Below, piece after piece: positions 1 to 11,935 of a stretch of DNA of 64,000 nt. This DNA comes from Fistularia commersonii (taxonomy: Eukaryota > Chordata > Actinopteri > Syngnathiformes > Fistulariidae), in NCBI GenBank assembly GCA_037954325.1, contig JBBMNZ010000021.1:9888616-9952615 (forward strand), written 5' to 3'. The notes below the pieces were generated by a model. The model saw only the letters and a list, made by a program, of their open reading frames with translations, did not search any database and was not told the origin of the DNA. Position 1 is the stretch's first letter. Every line of letters begins with the position of its first letter. A program made the position numbers and the translations under genes.

Positions 1-15
1 ACTTGCCTGTTGCAG

Positions 16-3000
16 GAGGAGAAGCTGGATGGGGACAACAGATATTTCTGTGAGAGCTGTCAGACTAAACAAAGTGCCACCCGCAGGATCAGGCTGCATA
101 GCCTCCCGCCCACCCTCAACCTACAATTGATGCGTTTCGTGTTTGACAGGTCAGACATCGCTACGCTGCACAGCTGCAGTTCTCCGTATTTTCTATAGTA
201 GGTTTACTGTATATGCACCTTAGTTTGTGAGTCAATTCGTGTTGTGTAGTTTTTATAAGTTACTAATCTGTGTTTTGATATGAATGTGTTACATTGTATC
301 GTTGATCTACGATAATGTAACAGTCACCAGCTTGGCAACTTTTCTGTAACGATTTTTCCAGACAAACAGGGCACAAGAAGAAGCTCAACACTTTCATCAG
401 TTTTCCAGAGCAGCTGGACATGGCACCATTTTTGGAAGGAAAAACAGGTATTGAAAGTCTACATCAGTATGATGCACAACCACATTCTGAAGATAGTGAC
501 CAATAAACCAGCAGCTTGAACATTAACTTCATGATCTAGCTTGTCGGGGAAAAGCAGTCTGACAAGTTAACCCTGCCCAATATCTCCTTTCTATTTCTAC
601 ATTTTTTTTTTATGTTTGGTTGCTTGTCCATACTGGTCCTAATCAAATTGATGTATTATTGAGCTGGAAGTTGGTAATGTTTTTTATTTGTCTTAATTTG
701 AATAATTTAGATGTTTTGTTATATGTTCCCCTTAATCCTTTCTCATAGGCTACTTTGAAAGAGTAAAAGAACTTGGAATATTATACAGTCCTATGAACAC
801 CATCGTAACCTTGATAATAAGCATGTAGTGAAGATTATTGTCTTTGTTAAGGCACAGCAGTTATATTTGATATCCATAGATTACATAATGAACCCTTTTT
901 CTTGATTAGCATCATGGAAAATTTGTTAATGTGCAAATGGCAAATGTTGAATAGGGTGCCAGATCGATGTGCTAAATTGACTTCTCTTATGCTTTTGTTG
1001 AATTCATGATCAAATTATAACAGTGTTTTTAAAATACCTGTCTAATTTTTCAGACTTGGAAAATAAATACTCAGATACTGGTACTATATACAAAAAAATG
1101 TTTTTCTTAACACTCAAGCTAAACATTATTTTGTGTTTGTATTTGCTATGAATGTTCTTGTAGACCAGAAGTGTGTCTATGAGCTGAGTGCAGTGCTGAT
1201 CCATCGTGGAATCAGTGCATACTCCGGCCATTACATTGCCCACGTGAAGGATGCTCGCACCAGTGACTGGTACAAGTTCAATGATGAGGAAATAGAGAAA
1301 ATGGAAGGCAAAAAGCTGCAGCTGGGCATAGAGGAAGACATCGGTGAGTTGAATCACACTGACATTATACAGGTTCCACTTTATGCAAGTGACTCTTTCC
1401 AGCCAGATTGTTGGCGGTTTTCCACTTTGCAGTTCCCGCACAGCTCCACTTGCTTCGACTTGATTCAGTTTTGGTTGTTTTCCATTACTTTAAAGTACCT
1501 CCTCAATTCGAATTGCGGCGGGGGGCTCGTCATAGCACAGTGGTACGAAACTGCTGGGATGTTGTTTTATATATTGCAATATAGCACCCAAGCTAGCATA
1601 TAGCACTCTTGAGAGTTTCTTTTTAAACGGCAGGTGGTTTGATTGTTATGTCAAGCAACAAGCTCAGGAACAACATTCAGTGGCCAATCAGTGACTAGCA
1701 GTCTGTCTGGGTCTTGTTTCAATGTTGGTTTGGCTCTATTGGCCACCTGTACCTGATCATCCTTTGTTTTGGTCTCCTCCTTTTGTCTTGGAAGTTCTCC
1801 TCAAGGTTCGCAACAGCGAATCATCAATCATCAATCATCATCATCAATTCAACCCCACTCCCTGCATCCTCTTCTCTCACAATATCATGTCCTATTTTAC
1901 CACATCCATAAAACTCCTTTTTGGTCAACTCTAGGCTTCCCCCCTGGCAGTTCCAACCTCTGCGTCCTGTTACCCATGAACTCACTATTCTTACTCATGC
2001 ATATGCATCTCCAAACCATCTCAGTCTGGCCTGGCTGACTGTATCTTCGAAACATCTAACATGTTCCTCTGATGGACTTATTTCTGATCCTATTCATCCT
2101 TATCACTCTTAAAGAGAACATCAACATTTACATGTCCACTACATCCAGCTCTACTTCCTGTCTTTTTTTTCAACGTGGCCGGCTCTAGACCCTATAACAC
2201 CACTGGTCTCACCACCGTCTTGTACACCTTTCCTTTCATCCATGCTGATACTCTTTTATCACACATTACCACAGTACTACCACTTTGTGCTAAAATAAAC
2301 CAAAATTGGAACTTTACAATTTTTTCCTTGTGTTTTTCCTTAGCTGAAACAGTGAAGTCCCAGGCACGGAAGCCCAAGTGCAGTAAAGGTTATCATTGCT
2401 CCAGAAATGCCTACATGCTTGTCTATAAAATCCAGGAGGAGGAAAACAATGACCCCTCACAAAACATTGTCGAGGTCCCTGGTGGGTAGTTTAAATTTTA
2501 AATGCTTTTAAGTAATGTGGTGATATTTCTTGATCCAAACAAACAGGACTATGAGAAAGGATAATTGTCTACATCAGTTAAATACACATGATTTTTATGT
2601 CATTTTCACCGTGTCATCTCAGCCTTTCTTCAGAGGCTAGTGGACCAAGACAACCATAAATTTGAGGAGTGGTGCAATGAAATGGCTGAAATGAGGAAAC
2701 AGAGTGTGGATAAGGGCAAGGCCAAGCACGAAGAGGTTAAGGAGCTGTATGAGCTTTTGCCCGCGAGAGACGGTTTGTGAAAACATTCTCTAAAAGCCTA
2801 CAATGCATGTAAAGATGTAATGGTGTTATTTCAAATCTAGATGTGTCAACTGTTGTTAAAAGACAGTTCTGTATTAGACAAAGTTAATCTGAGACTATTT
2901 TTGTCCTATAGTTTTAATTTTTCCATGCTCCTTTTTTTCTCCTCAGGAGAGCCATATGAGTTCATACCATTGGACTGGCTCAAGAAGTGGCTAGATGACT

Positions 3001-6000
3001 CCACTGCCACAAAGGAAATAGATAACTCCCTCTTCCTTTGTTCTCATGGCAAACTACATCCAGACAAAGTGGCAGATTCCAAGAGAGTGTCTGTACAAGC
3101 AAGTCTGCTGCTGTACAAACGATATGGTGGAGGGCCCAGATTGGATGGTGAGATCATCATAGGCAGTGATTCTTGTCAGTGAAACTTTGAATGTACCCAT
3201 AAGGGGAAAAAAAATCAAGACCAAGCTGACAAGTCAATTTAATGACACCATGTGTCACAAAATTGTGAAAAACGGACATCACTGAGTTGCAATGTCACAC
3301 ATAAAACAAAACAACAAACATATTCCAAATACAGGGAAATATCTGGGAATGTGGCTAGAATCACAAAAAGGCTGAAAATTAATGAATTCATAAACTAAGT
3401 AATGTTCTGAGTCCTGGGTTTTTTTACTGATAAATGTATATTTTGTCTACAAGGTCAATCACGGTGAGATTGATTGCACAGTCTTGCGTATTTCATACTT
3501 CATACTTTTCATGATCAGCTAGAAGCACTGAGTTGAAAAATATGAGCTTATTGATGATTAAATTACACAGAGATTTTAGTTTTGTGGAGAAGTTGAATTT
3601 TTATCAAGTGAGATTAGAAACATAACAGGCGGGATATCTGTTTAATTCCCCCCGTGTGTGGTTTTGCAGGCTCCTCTCTGTGCAGAGAGTGTGTTGGGCA
3701 GCGGTGTCGGGTGCTGCGGCTGAAAAACCAACTCAATGAAGACTATAAGGAGGTATCTAATCTTGTCAAGCGCACAGTTAGGTAAGCATACTTTCAGATT
3801 TTTTTTAAGATGCCAATCATTTTATTACTATGAACAAGATGACTTTGAAGTGTTGTATTTAACTCAGTGCGCTTTTGCGTTTCTGACTCAGTGGCGAGGG
3901 CTACTGGGTGGGCAAAGCTTCTCTGCGCAGTTGGAGGCAGTTGGCTTTGCAGCAGCTAGAGGAGGATGAACATGAAACCAAACACAGCAATGGTCAAACC
4001 AATGGACAAGGGCTGCACTCCAATGAATGCAAAGGTAGCAGGAGCGGGTTGGACCTGCATCTTGCCTCATTTTTGGACATGAGTTACATTTTTATTCAGT
4101 TCATGAGTCCTTTGCATGGGAGATAAATATTGTACTGAATTGTTGGATTGTAGAATTCAGCTCAGAGCTCCTGGAGGGCAATGAGGAGGAGATGAAGACC
4201 TTCAATGAAGACATTGTCTGCAGTCACGGTACTCGTAGAATGTAGAGCCACCCCAACAAGTTTACTTAAGAGAAACGTAGAATTTAAAGGAACAGCCTCT
4301 GGGAAGGAAATCAATGAATGGAATAAGTGCTTTTTTTTTTTCATCAGTGCATTTCAATAGAGCAAAAATTGTGTTTTTGTTTGAATCTATTCTTTATATT
4401 AGTATAAAACATGGATCACCCTGATCACTAGGCTAGTGTTGCCACAATAGCCCAGAACCTATAAATTGCGGATTGTTTTTGCCTTTTCCTGCTATCTTTA
4501 AACAATGATTTTTTAAAGTTTGATAGTGTTGAGTTTTTCAAGCCTGTGCATTTTTTAAAGAAACCAATAGTGTTTTCTGCTGTTTCCCCTGTGGTCTTAC
4601 ACTCAGAATGTTGGTGGGAAACCAAGTGACACAGAAAAAGCACTGCATCATGACAACAGATTAATGAGGAAGGGGAGATTTAAATCCTTTCCCCAAATCT
4701 TATCCATAAAGAAAATAAAACTTTAAAACATGTTTGTGTGTCTAAAAATAGTAAATTTCACATTGTTTTTATTTATTTAGTTCAATTACAATTCAGCAAA
4801 ATAGTAATGGAGCTCCTGAAGACAGCTTGCGAAGTCAAGATTGTATTTCCCCAGCATTGGTTTACAGTGTATTTTGGACATACCTTACAAAAGCAGCAAT
4901 ATCGCAAGTTCATTCATGACTGATGAGTTTAAGAAATCATCCGTTAATAGAGAGGCAAGCCCTGCAGTTGCGATATTTGAGATCTTAGATCATTATGAAT
5001 TGTTCACAAAAATCAAGTTTCTTCAATAACTTCACCACTAGATGCCACCAGATCTAAATAAATAGGTGTCTTCCATAATAGCATGAAAACACACACACTT
5101 GAACCCAAAAACAGGCGGCAAGCAGTTTGACATGGTTTTTTAAAGCTGAACGTGTGCTCCTGCTGCAGGGGGTCTGAGTATCCTAGAGACGGAAAGAAAG
5201 CTTGTATCTCCTGAAGTGTGGACCAAACTAAGGGCGTACTTCCCAAAAGCCCCAGAATTCACCCAAAACCGAGAGCCCTGTCAGCTGTGCCTGGTGAGCA
5301 GACACAGCAACACACTGATCCTGGCTTTACAGGCATTTTTTTTTTCATTTGAAAGGCTTTCTTTTATTTATCCATATTAAAATGCAATAATTCTCTCTAA
5401 ACAGGCATTAATGTTGCGTGTGAAACCATTGTCCAGTCATCCTGCACTTACTTGCTCCACCGCAACAAATCATGTTATATTTTTGATGATGCAAACTTAA
5501 GCCAACACATTAACACCTTCAGAATATCTCCTCTCTGCTAGAAAAGTAATAATCTTAGTGTGCTTATTTCAGTTATGACCAAACATATTGGTTATTAGCT
5601 GAGTCATTTTCAAAAATTCCCTAATGATCTCCTCATAGACTTAATGTTGTTATACAGTAACCAGTATTACAGACTCAGTCTTGACCTGTGTTAGTTACTT
5701 CAAGTACTGTTGGAATTTAAGGCTCAACCACAGAACATTTCTTCTCTGCTTTTGTAGACATTGGAGCAAGAGGAGAAGGACAACGAGGCTGTCAGTAAGA
5801 TGATGGCTCTGGACCAAAAGAACCAGCTAATCAGCCTCTTCCATGAGAAGAACCGGCCAACACTCGCCAAATGGCCTCAGGTGGCTACACGACTAATAAC
5901 GATTGCTTATAAAAAGTGAACAATATCTGAGAAGTTGGGTTTTTAGAGCTGCTGAATAAATCCTTTCTGTTTTGTCTCTGCAGGACACTGATGTCCTTTA

Positions 6001-9000
6001 CATTGTCCCTTTGTTTTTTGTGGATGAATGGAGAAAATTCATCAGGTATGTCTGTTTTGGCAATAAAATGAACAAAATGTTATGGTTTGATGCGTCATCA
6101 CAGACCTAATTTGACCAACTGCACTGATATATAAATACTGGACTGTTTAAAATATGTAACTAGTATTAACACAAACACTATTTAAATTATAGTTTCCATT
6201 TTGCTGATCAGCTTTAAAATGCAACCCTCTGATATCCATCTTAGGAGACCCACTAAATCCTCACCGGTATCTAACGTGGGAAACAGCCACCTGCTTTGTC
6301 CCCATGGAGGTTTCATGTTCACCTATGAGTCTCTGAACAACGGAGATTCACAACAGTGAGTGTGTCTTAATTTAGCCGGCTGATTGATTTTGTTTCCTCA
6401 AAAACACCAGTTCAGTCTCGATCAGGGTTTGTCAGATAAAGGATTACCAGGTTTTCCTCTCTTGACAGTTATGTACTTATCAAATATTACAAGTGTGATC
6501 ATGAGCATTAGAGGGGTTACCAACATTAATGAGACTTCAGAGATTAGAAATTCTGAATGCTTGTTTTCTGGGTGATATATTTCAGTATTACTATTTCTTT
6601 GCCTTGTGCTTGAGCGCCTCTTTTGATATTTTGGACGTTTTCTCGATCTGTTGTTTGTTCTGTTTCTCCTGCACAGTATAGCTTTGCTCTGGCCAAGCGA
6701 ATGGGACGTCATCAGCAGACTCTTCATCGTAGACCAGCCTATCTCCATCCACTGCGTCACAGAGACCACACCCAATGGTCCCTCCATCCATTACACCACT
6801 CAGCCTGGTAAGACTGTGGCTTCAAAAAGCAGTACTCTTGTATGCCTTAATGTAGGCATGACTAATCCATTTTGGCAGGAAACAGTCCATAGCCAATGAT
6901 CGTGTCTCACTCCCCCCGCAGAGTCCAGGTAAAGGGCAACTTCCTGCCAAATCCCTTTTTGGATTTTGGGGGAAATCATTAATATATTTGGCATTGCACA
7001 GAGTTTGGCTGCAATGCCTTTTTTAGATTAGTAAGTAAAATTTTCCTGCAATAGTACAATCTTATGTCCACTGACTGATAAAATATTGTATTTCATAACA
7101 ATTTAATCTGTGAACATTTAGAAATGTTCACAGATTAATGTAATTGCAGGATGTGTGTTACAGTATTGTATTTTCTAAAATACAATACTGTAACACACAT
7201 CCTACAATTACATTAATATTTTATCTTTGTCCTTTTACAATTTTTAACACAGTAATGATTTATAAGGCCAGTTTGTTTGGAATTTTGCATCAACTGTCTT
7301 AGCTTGTAAATGTTGTGGATTTATGTGATTTGTATGTCTGTGCGCAAATTGGCGCATCTGAATAGATCTTTGTTGGGAGTGCCGGGAGGGCTTCCTCTTC
7401 CAGCAGCAGAGGGACCTAAGAGAGTACACCCAGGCCACTATTTACATCCGCAAAGTCATCGAAGACCAGAGGGTATGAAATCCACACGTAGAAATAAGAA
7501 AGGGTCGTGGGACACACAAAGCTAATTTTCACATCTTGACAGCTACTTAACATTTCCTTGTGACCTTCTGTACAGATGATAAAAGAGGCTGCGCCAGAGA
7601 TGAATGCCAGCAGTTCTGAGGCAGAGGAGGAGAAGGAGGAACAGCCAAAGTTAGATGGAGAGAGAGACCCAGACTTCAGCCAAGTAGGTCCATCATTGTA
7701 CTACAGTATGTTAAAAAGTGTTGGAACCGAAGATATTGTAAATTATGGCTAGGCCTGTGGGCTACAGAGCACAATGACCCATGTGCATACCTATCCTTTC
7801 CAGACAGTGGACCCTGCAGTGGGTATGAAATGTTACATAATGGCCTTCTGACATCAGATCACAGAACCTTTTTTTCCATGTTTGATGATTTTTTTTTTTC
7901 ACTCCTGCACTTTTTAGTTGGCCTTTCACTTGTGTCAAATGTGAACTTCTATAAAATACATTATAGAAGATACACTGATCCGTCATAACACTATGACCAC
8001 TGACAGCTGAACTGAATAATACTGATCATCTCATCATCATGGCACCTGTTTGTGAGTGGGATATATGAGGCAGCAGGTGAACGTCTCCTCTACCTTGTGT
8101 TAGAAACAAGAAAAATGGGAAAGTATAGGGGTTTAAGCAAGTTTGACAAGGGCTAAATTTTAATGACTAGATTACTGGGTCTCCAAAACTAGCTATAATG
8201 GGATGTTCCCAGTCCGCAGACCAGTCAGGGTAACCATCCTGACCCCTGTCCCTTCGTCAAATGTGCCAACAGTAGGCACCAGAACTGTACCACGGAGCAA
8301 TTGAAGGAGGAGGCTTTGTCTGGTAAATCACATTTGCTTTTACATCTCACTGATGGCATGGGTGAGTGTTCAATGTTCTGCTGGGAAACTTTTGACCCTT
8401 CCACTCATGTGGATGTTACCTTGACCCGTACCACCTACCTTAGCATTTATGCAGACCATGAACACTCATTCATGGAAACGTTATTCCCTAAGGATAATGC
8501 GCGGTATCACAGAGCAAAAATGGTTCAAGTATGGTTTTAGGATCACAATTGATTTGAGCTGTTAATGTTTCAGTCCAGTCGAGCATCTGTGGGATGTGAC
8601 GGACAAAAGCAAGTCCCATTCATGGAAGCCCCACCTCACACCTGACAAGTCTTTAAGGGTCTGCTGTGATAATCTTGGTGCCAGATACCACAGCACAACT
8701 TCAGGAGTTTAGTGGAGTCCGCGCCTCAATGGGTCAGGGCCATTTTGGCGGGAAAAGGGGGCCAACACAAATTGAGGAAGTTGGTCATATTGTAATGCTT
8801 GAATGATGTACGTTGGCCTGAATTTTTTTCTCATATTCCAGTAGAAATTATTAATTTTATTAAATTCATGTTTGCTTTTCTCTTTAAATGTCAGTTGTAA
8901 TACCAGTCCATAATTTGAGACCCATGTAGTTCCTGAAACATATGAAAACAGAATCGCATCACGTTCATACTCGCAAATATTGTGTCGTTCAAATATAATA

Positions 9001-11124
9001 AAGAAAATTTAAGTCTGTGAGGTAGCAAGTCTCTTCGGACAGAAATGTTTCTGTTATGTGTGTGTTGTAAATGACTCAATGACTATATATTATGAATTTT
9101 TCACAGTCACCAGATGGGGCAAAGAGACTTAAGCTTAGTGACAACAACCCCACATTATCATCATCATCATCGTCGTCGTCAGCAGCAGCAGCAACGGCTG
9201 CCACTCCTGCAAACAACGTGGCCAAATTCAGTGGAATCAGGAGAAGCACGCGACATCGGAAACTCAGAGGGGAGAAAGCACTCATTGTTTCTGCTAATCA
9301 GACCCTTAAAGAGCTGAAGATTCAGGTAAATCTCCTCCTGGATACTCCAATAAAGAGGATGAGTATGGAATTTAATCAACTATAACGTCAAGCCCCTTTA
9401 AGAGCTCTCCTGTGTCTTGGAGAACCTGAAACATATTGGACAGCACAAAGAAAATGAGAGGAAAAGGAGAGGAAAGAAGTTAAATGCCTTAAAAAGTCTT
9501 GGTTTTCTTGGAAATTATGTAAGCTGAGCTTTTGACCAAATAACCTATTCCTTGAAAATGGAAGATATCAGGATAGGATTTTCTAAAAAAAAATTGCTAA
9601 AGATAATTTAAAAAAAAATTGTCACAATTAACAAGAAATTACTCAAATGACTCAGAAAATACTTATTAAAGTAATCCAGAAATGAGTAAAAGAATGTATT
9701 CAAAATTGCATAAGAATTTGAAGAGCTTACCAGCAATTGGCAGAAGTCAGCAGAAAATTCACAGAAACCTCAGTTTGAAAATTAACGGTAAATCACAAGT
9801 AGATAAAAAAACAAAACCTAAGAAGTGAAGAAACGATCGTAAGAAAAGTAGGAGGAGTAATGGCTTACCAATAGGATTATTGCTATAATTTTTGAGGAAA
9901 AAAAATCCTGTACAATAATTTCCGCGGAAGAGCGGAAGTCTCAATGGATTGCAGTTCTAACAGTATCTCCTATTCTTGGCTGGAATAAACTGCTCCAAAC
10001 CCATAATCGATTCTGAAGCAACATGCTGCTTTAACCTTACAGGTAATGCATGATCTCTGGTCCAACCTTGCTCTGTTTGTAAACCTGGTAGATCATGCAC
10101 GCATTCTCTGTGGCTCCATTCGACCAGAACCTCTCAATCGATGGCAAAGTTCTGACCGATGACTCCGCCACACTTGGCAGCCTGGGCGTCATCCCAGAGA
10201 GCATCATCTGTCTAAAGGTAAATAACACAGAAAGGCCCAACCCACCCCCCTCTTCTACCCCACCGTGTTCTGCTTTCCTTTTTCTCCACTACAGCTTCAG
10301 ACCTGCTAGGACTCAAGTGCCATTTTGTCCTTTCAGGCTGATGAGCCAATAGCAGACTACGCTGCGATGGATGATGTCTATCAGGGTGAGTGTGTGTCTA
10401 ATTATACAGTCAATTCAAAGGAGCGCAATTACTGTGTTTAACACTTCCTCTGCTGCTGCATTATTCACAGTGAGAATGCCTGAGGAGGGATTTAAAGGTA
10501 AGGGTCCCCCCAAAACACACACACTTTACTTTTGTTTACTTTTGTTTTGTAAGCCAGGTAGTTGTTTCACCTCAGCACTTAATAGTTAAGAAGCCTAAGA
10601 CATGACAGAGAAGCATGTTTTTTAGAGCTGACAGTATAATGATCTCTCTATTAAGTATATTTAATATTTTGTCTTTGGAAGTTGTGATAGACGCTTTTAT
10701 TGGCAACAGACAGACACACGACATTGTCTAATTGGACCAAAAAAAAAGTTTTAATAACCACTTTTTTCCTCAACTTGTTTGTTTCCACAGTCATGGGGAA
10801 ATTCAATTAAAAAATTTTGGGAAAAACGTTCACATTCACAAGAATTTACCCGAAAATGTTGCAAGACATTACCCATAAACATACTAGTAGAGTACCTAAA
10901 AAGAGCAAAACAACAACTGAAAAAAATAATCAGAAATTGATTATATGTGTATGTGTATGATTGTATGTATGCAAACATATATTTTATGTTTTGAATTGAC
11001 CAGCTCAAAGTAATGTCGCATAGATTTGGCCTCCATTGCAATTCACAGTTGCTACACCTGTCCTACGTCTGAGCTTTTCCTAATAGTTTGTGTTTTTGCA
11101 GGCACTGGGCTTCTTGGGCACTGA
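16..11124 (+). CDS. usp48: Ubiquitin-specific protease 48, C-terminal 809 residues (5' part outside window)
   Basis: USP48 is a nuclear cysteine protease that removes ubiquitin from substrates including histone H2A. Exons: 16-149, 362-447, 1164-1343, 2344-2481, 2623-2772, 2947-3147, 3670-3781, 3892-4034, 4154-4228, 5169-5293, 5758-5880, 5984-6045, 6245-6355, 6677-6807, 7366-7472, 7576-7683, 9107-9325, 10092-10217, 10337-10385, 10471-10497, 11102-11124. All junctions keep frame and give 809 residues plus TGA. In-window residues: a CxxC pair (YFCESC) near the start, the catalytic His box YSGHY with His96, then WYKFND at 109-114. Three DUSP-type regions begin near 230, 407 and 490. A Ser/Ala run lies at 680-691 and a ubiquitin-like domain at about 715-790. 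The protein ends GTGLLGH, as I recall for human USP48. The catalytic Cys domain lies upstream of base 1. The acceptor at 7366 is the weakest junction. Identification is very secure; single exon edges may be off. Confidence 0.96.
1790..2275 (-). mobile_element. Decayed RTE-like LINE 3' fragment in a usp48 intron
   Basis: It shares landmark phrases with better copies at 39228-39700 and 60240-60612: a stretch about an accurate GCAACAGCGAATCA, then CTGGCAGTTCCAA, then CATCTCAGTCTGGCC, then AAACATCTAACATG. In those copies the minus strand encodes the C-terminal part of a reverse-transcriptase ORF (motifs like RCFGEKVREA and LRWxGHV). This copy has no open frame and is the most diverged of the three. 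Confidence 0.6.
7104..7217. repeat. Two abutting near-perfect palindromes in a usp48 intron
   Basis: The first has perfect 16-base arms at 7104-7119 and 7122-7137 with a 2-base spacer. The second has 41-base arms at 7134-7174 and 7177-7217 with a 2-base spacer (CT) and one mismatch (GCAGG against CCTAC). They overlap by four bases (ATTA). Both are AT-rich and could fold as a long hairpin in the pre-mRNA or form a cruciform. They may be the remains of a foldback transposon or MITE, but I do not recognise the family. Confidence 0.9.
7972..8810 (+). mobile_element. Internally deleted Tc1/mariner-type transposon in a usp48 intron
   Basis: The ends are inverted and flanked by TA: the left reads TACACTGATCCGTCATAAC and the right, on the other strand, TACATCATTCAAGCATTAC. 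Both continue into a shared TATGACC. Inside, + strand pieces match the Tc1 transposase family: a start region (GAAAAATGGGAAAGTATAG), a late catalytic stretch (FCWETF, DVTLTRTTYL, KDNARYHRAKMVQ) and a final stretch around GAGCATCTGTGGGATGTG. At about 840 bp it is shorter than a typical full element. The central part is missing and the frames are broken, so it cannot encode an active transposase. Confidence 0.85.
9156..9193 (+). repeat. Coding triplet repeat (Ser/Ala run) in usp48
   Basis: TCA and TCG codons followed by GCA codons encode eight Ser and four Ala inside the exon at 9107-9325. The run sits between the acidic linker and the ubiquitin-like domain, a stretch that is poorly conserved in the family. 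The repeat keeps frame and may vary in length between individuals. Confidence 0.85.
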
Positions 11125-11284
11125 GGAAATCAGAGCTGTAGCTAATCTTGACGTGGACAGATGACAGGTGGAAATAAAAGAGAAAAAAAGCTTAAATTTG
11201 TCAGGTGTCCATATATAAATAAGTGCTTTAATTTTTTTTTACCTTTTGAATAGGCTATCTTTGATAAAACTGTGACTGTGTCTG

Positions 11285-11415
11285 ACATGTCTGTGAAGAT
11301 TTTCAGTCATCCAGGTCATGGTACTCATCGATAAATCTTATCGTGGCAACTGGATTTGTTTACCTTCTTGGGGACATTTCGCCTCTCGAGGCGTCTTCCA
11401 TTCTGTTAAATATTT
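11285..11415. repeat. Dispersed fish repeat, class not assigned
   Basis: It contains GAAGATTTTCAGTCATCCAG followed by GTCATGGTAC and, further on, CATTTCGCCTCTCGAGGCG. A related piece in the opposite orientation lies near 53205-53262 (CCATGACCTGGACTACTGAG then AACCTTCACAGA). I know this as a high-copy sequence in teleost genomes but cannot name its element class with certainty. Confidence 0.55.
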
Positions 11416-11908
11416 GCTGTTTTTTCACTACCTAAGATTAGCTGGCCTTTGATATTTAAAGATTTCAATCATTGTGAAGGACACAGAGGTAGTGGCGCTG
11501 CCTGACGTACAGACAGATGAAGAAAGCTGGCCTCAGTTCTACTGTTACTTATTACTATGAACTTGTTTTAAATTATGGCTGAAGAAAAATTAAACACACT
11601 GTCCTTTCTTTCCATGATGTGGAAGCTTCCTTTCTCAATGCAATGAAGTTTTCAGGTTTGTAAAATGAATGCACGAGTATGTCAAGTATTACAAATGTAA
11701 CTGCTCTTAAATGTTAGAACATTTATTACCTCCAAAGTAAATCTATATCCACATGGCACCACATGGCATTTAAAGACACATAGGTACACAGAATGTAGTG
11801 GGACGACCTCCTACAGAAATGTCAGCTGAGCAAACCTCTTAGGGAAAGCCAGAAACTGAATACAAACAGTTATATGTACTGTTCTTTTCACTGTTATTTC
11901 TTATGGAC

Positions 11909-11914
11909 AATAAA
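11909..11914 (+). terminator. Candidate usp48 polyadenylation signal (AATAAA)
   Basis: A canonical AATAAA about 785 bases after the usp48 stop codon, followed by T-rich sequence. A second AATAAA at 11173 could give a very short 3' UTR. Confidence 0.5.
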
Positions 11915-11935
11915 GTTATTTTTCAAATCACCCTT

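Larger units (their letters stand above)
11125..11935 (+). other. usp48: usp48 3' UTR
   Basis: This sequence follows the usp48 stop codon. An early AATAAA lies at 11173-11178. A stronger-looking one (GGACAATAAAGTT) lies at 11909-11914 and is the likely main polyadenylation signal. The interval holds a dispersed repeat near 11285-11415. The transcript end is inferred, not seen. Confidence 0.6.

Noticed and set aside
6922..6928. A 7-base micro-exon (AGTCCAG) in usp48, flanked by a very good acceptor (CTCCCCCCGCAG) and donor (GTAAAG).
   Set aside because: Its inclusion would shift the frame between the exons ending at 6807 and starting at 7366. Skipping it gives a continuous frame and an alignment of the expected length (TTQPDLCWECREG).
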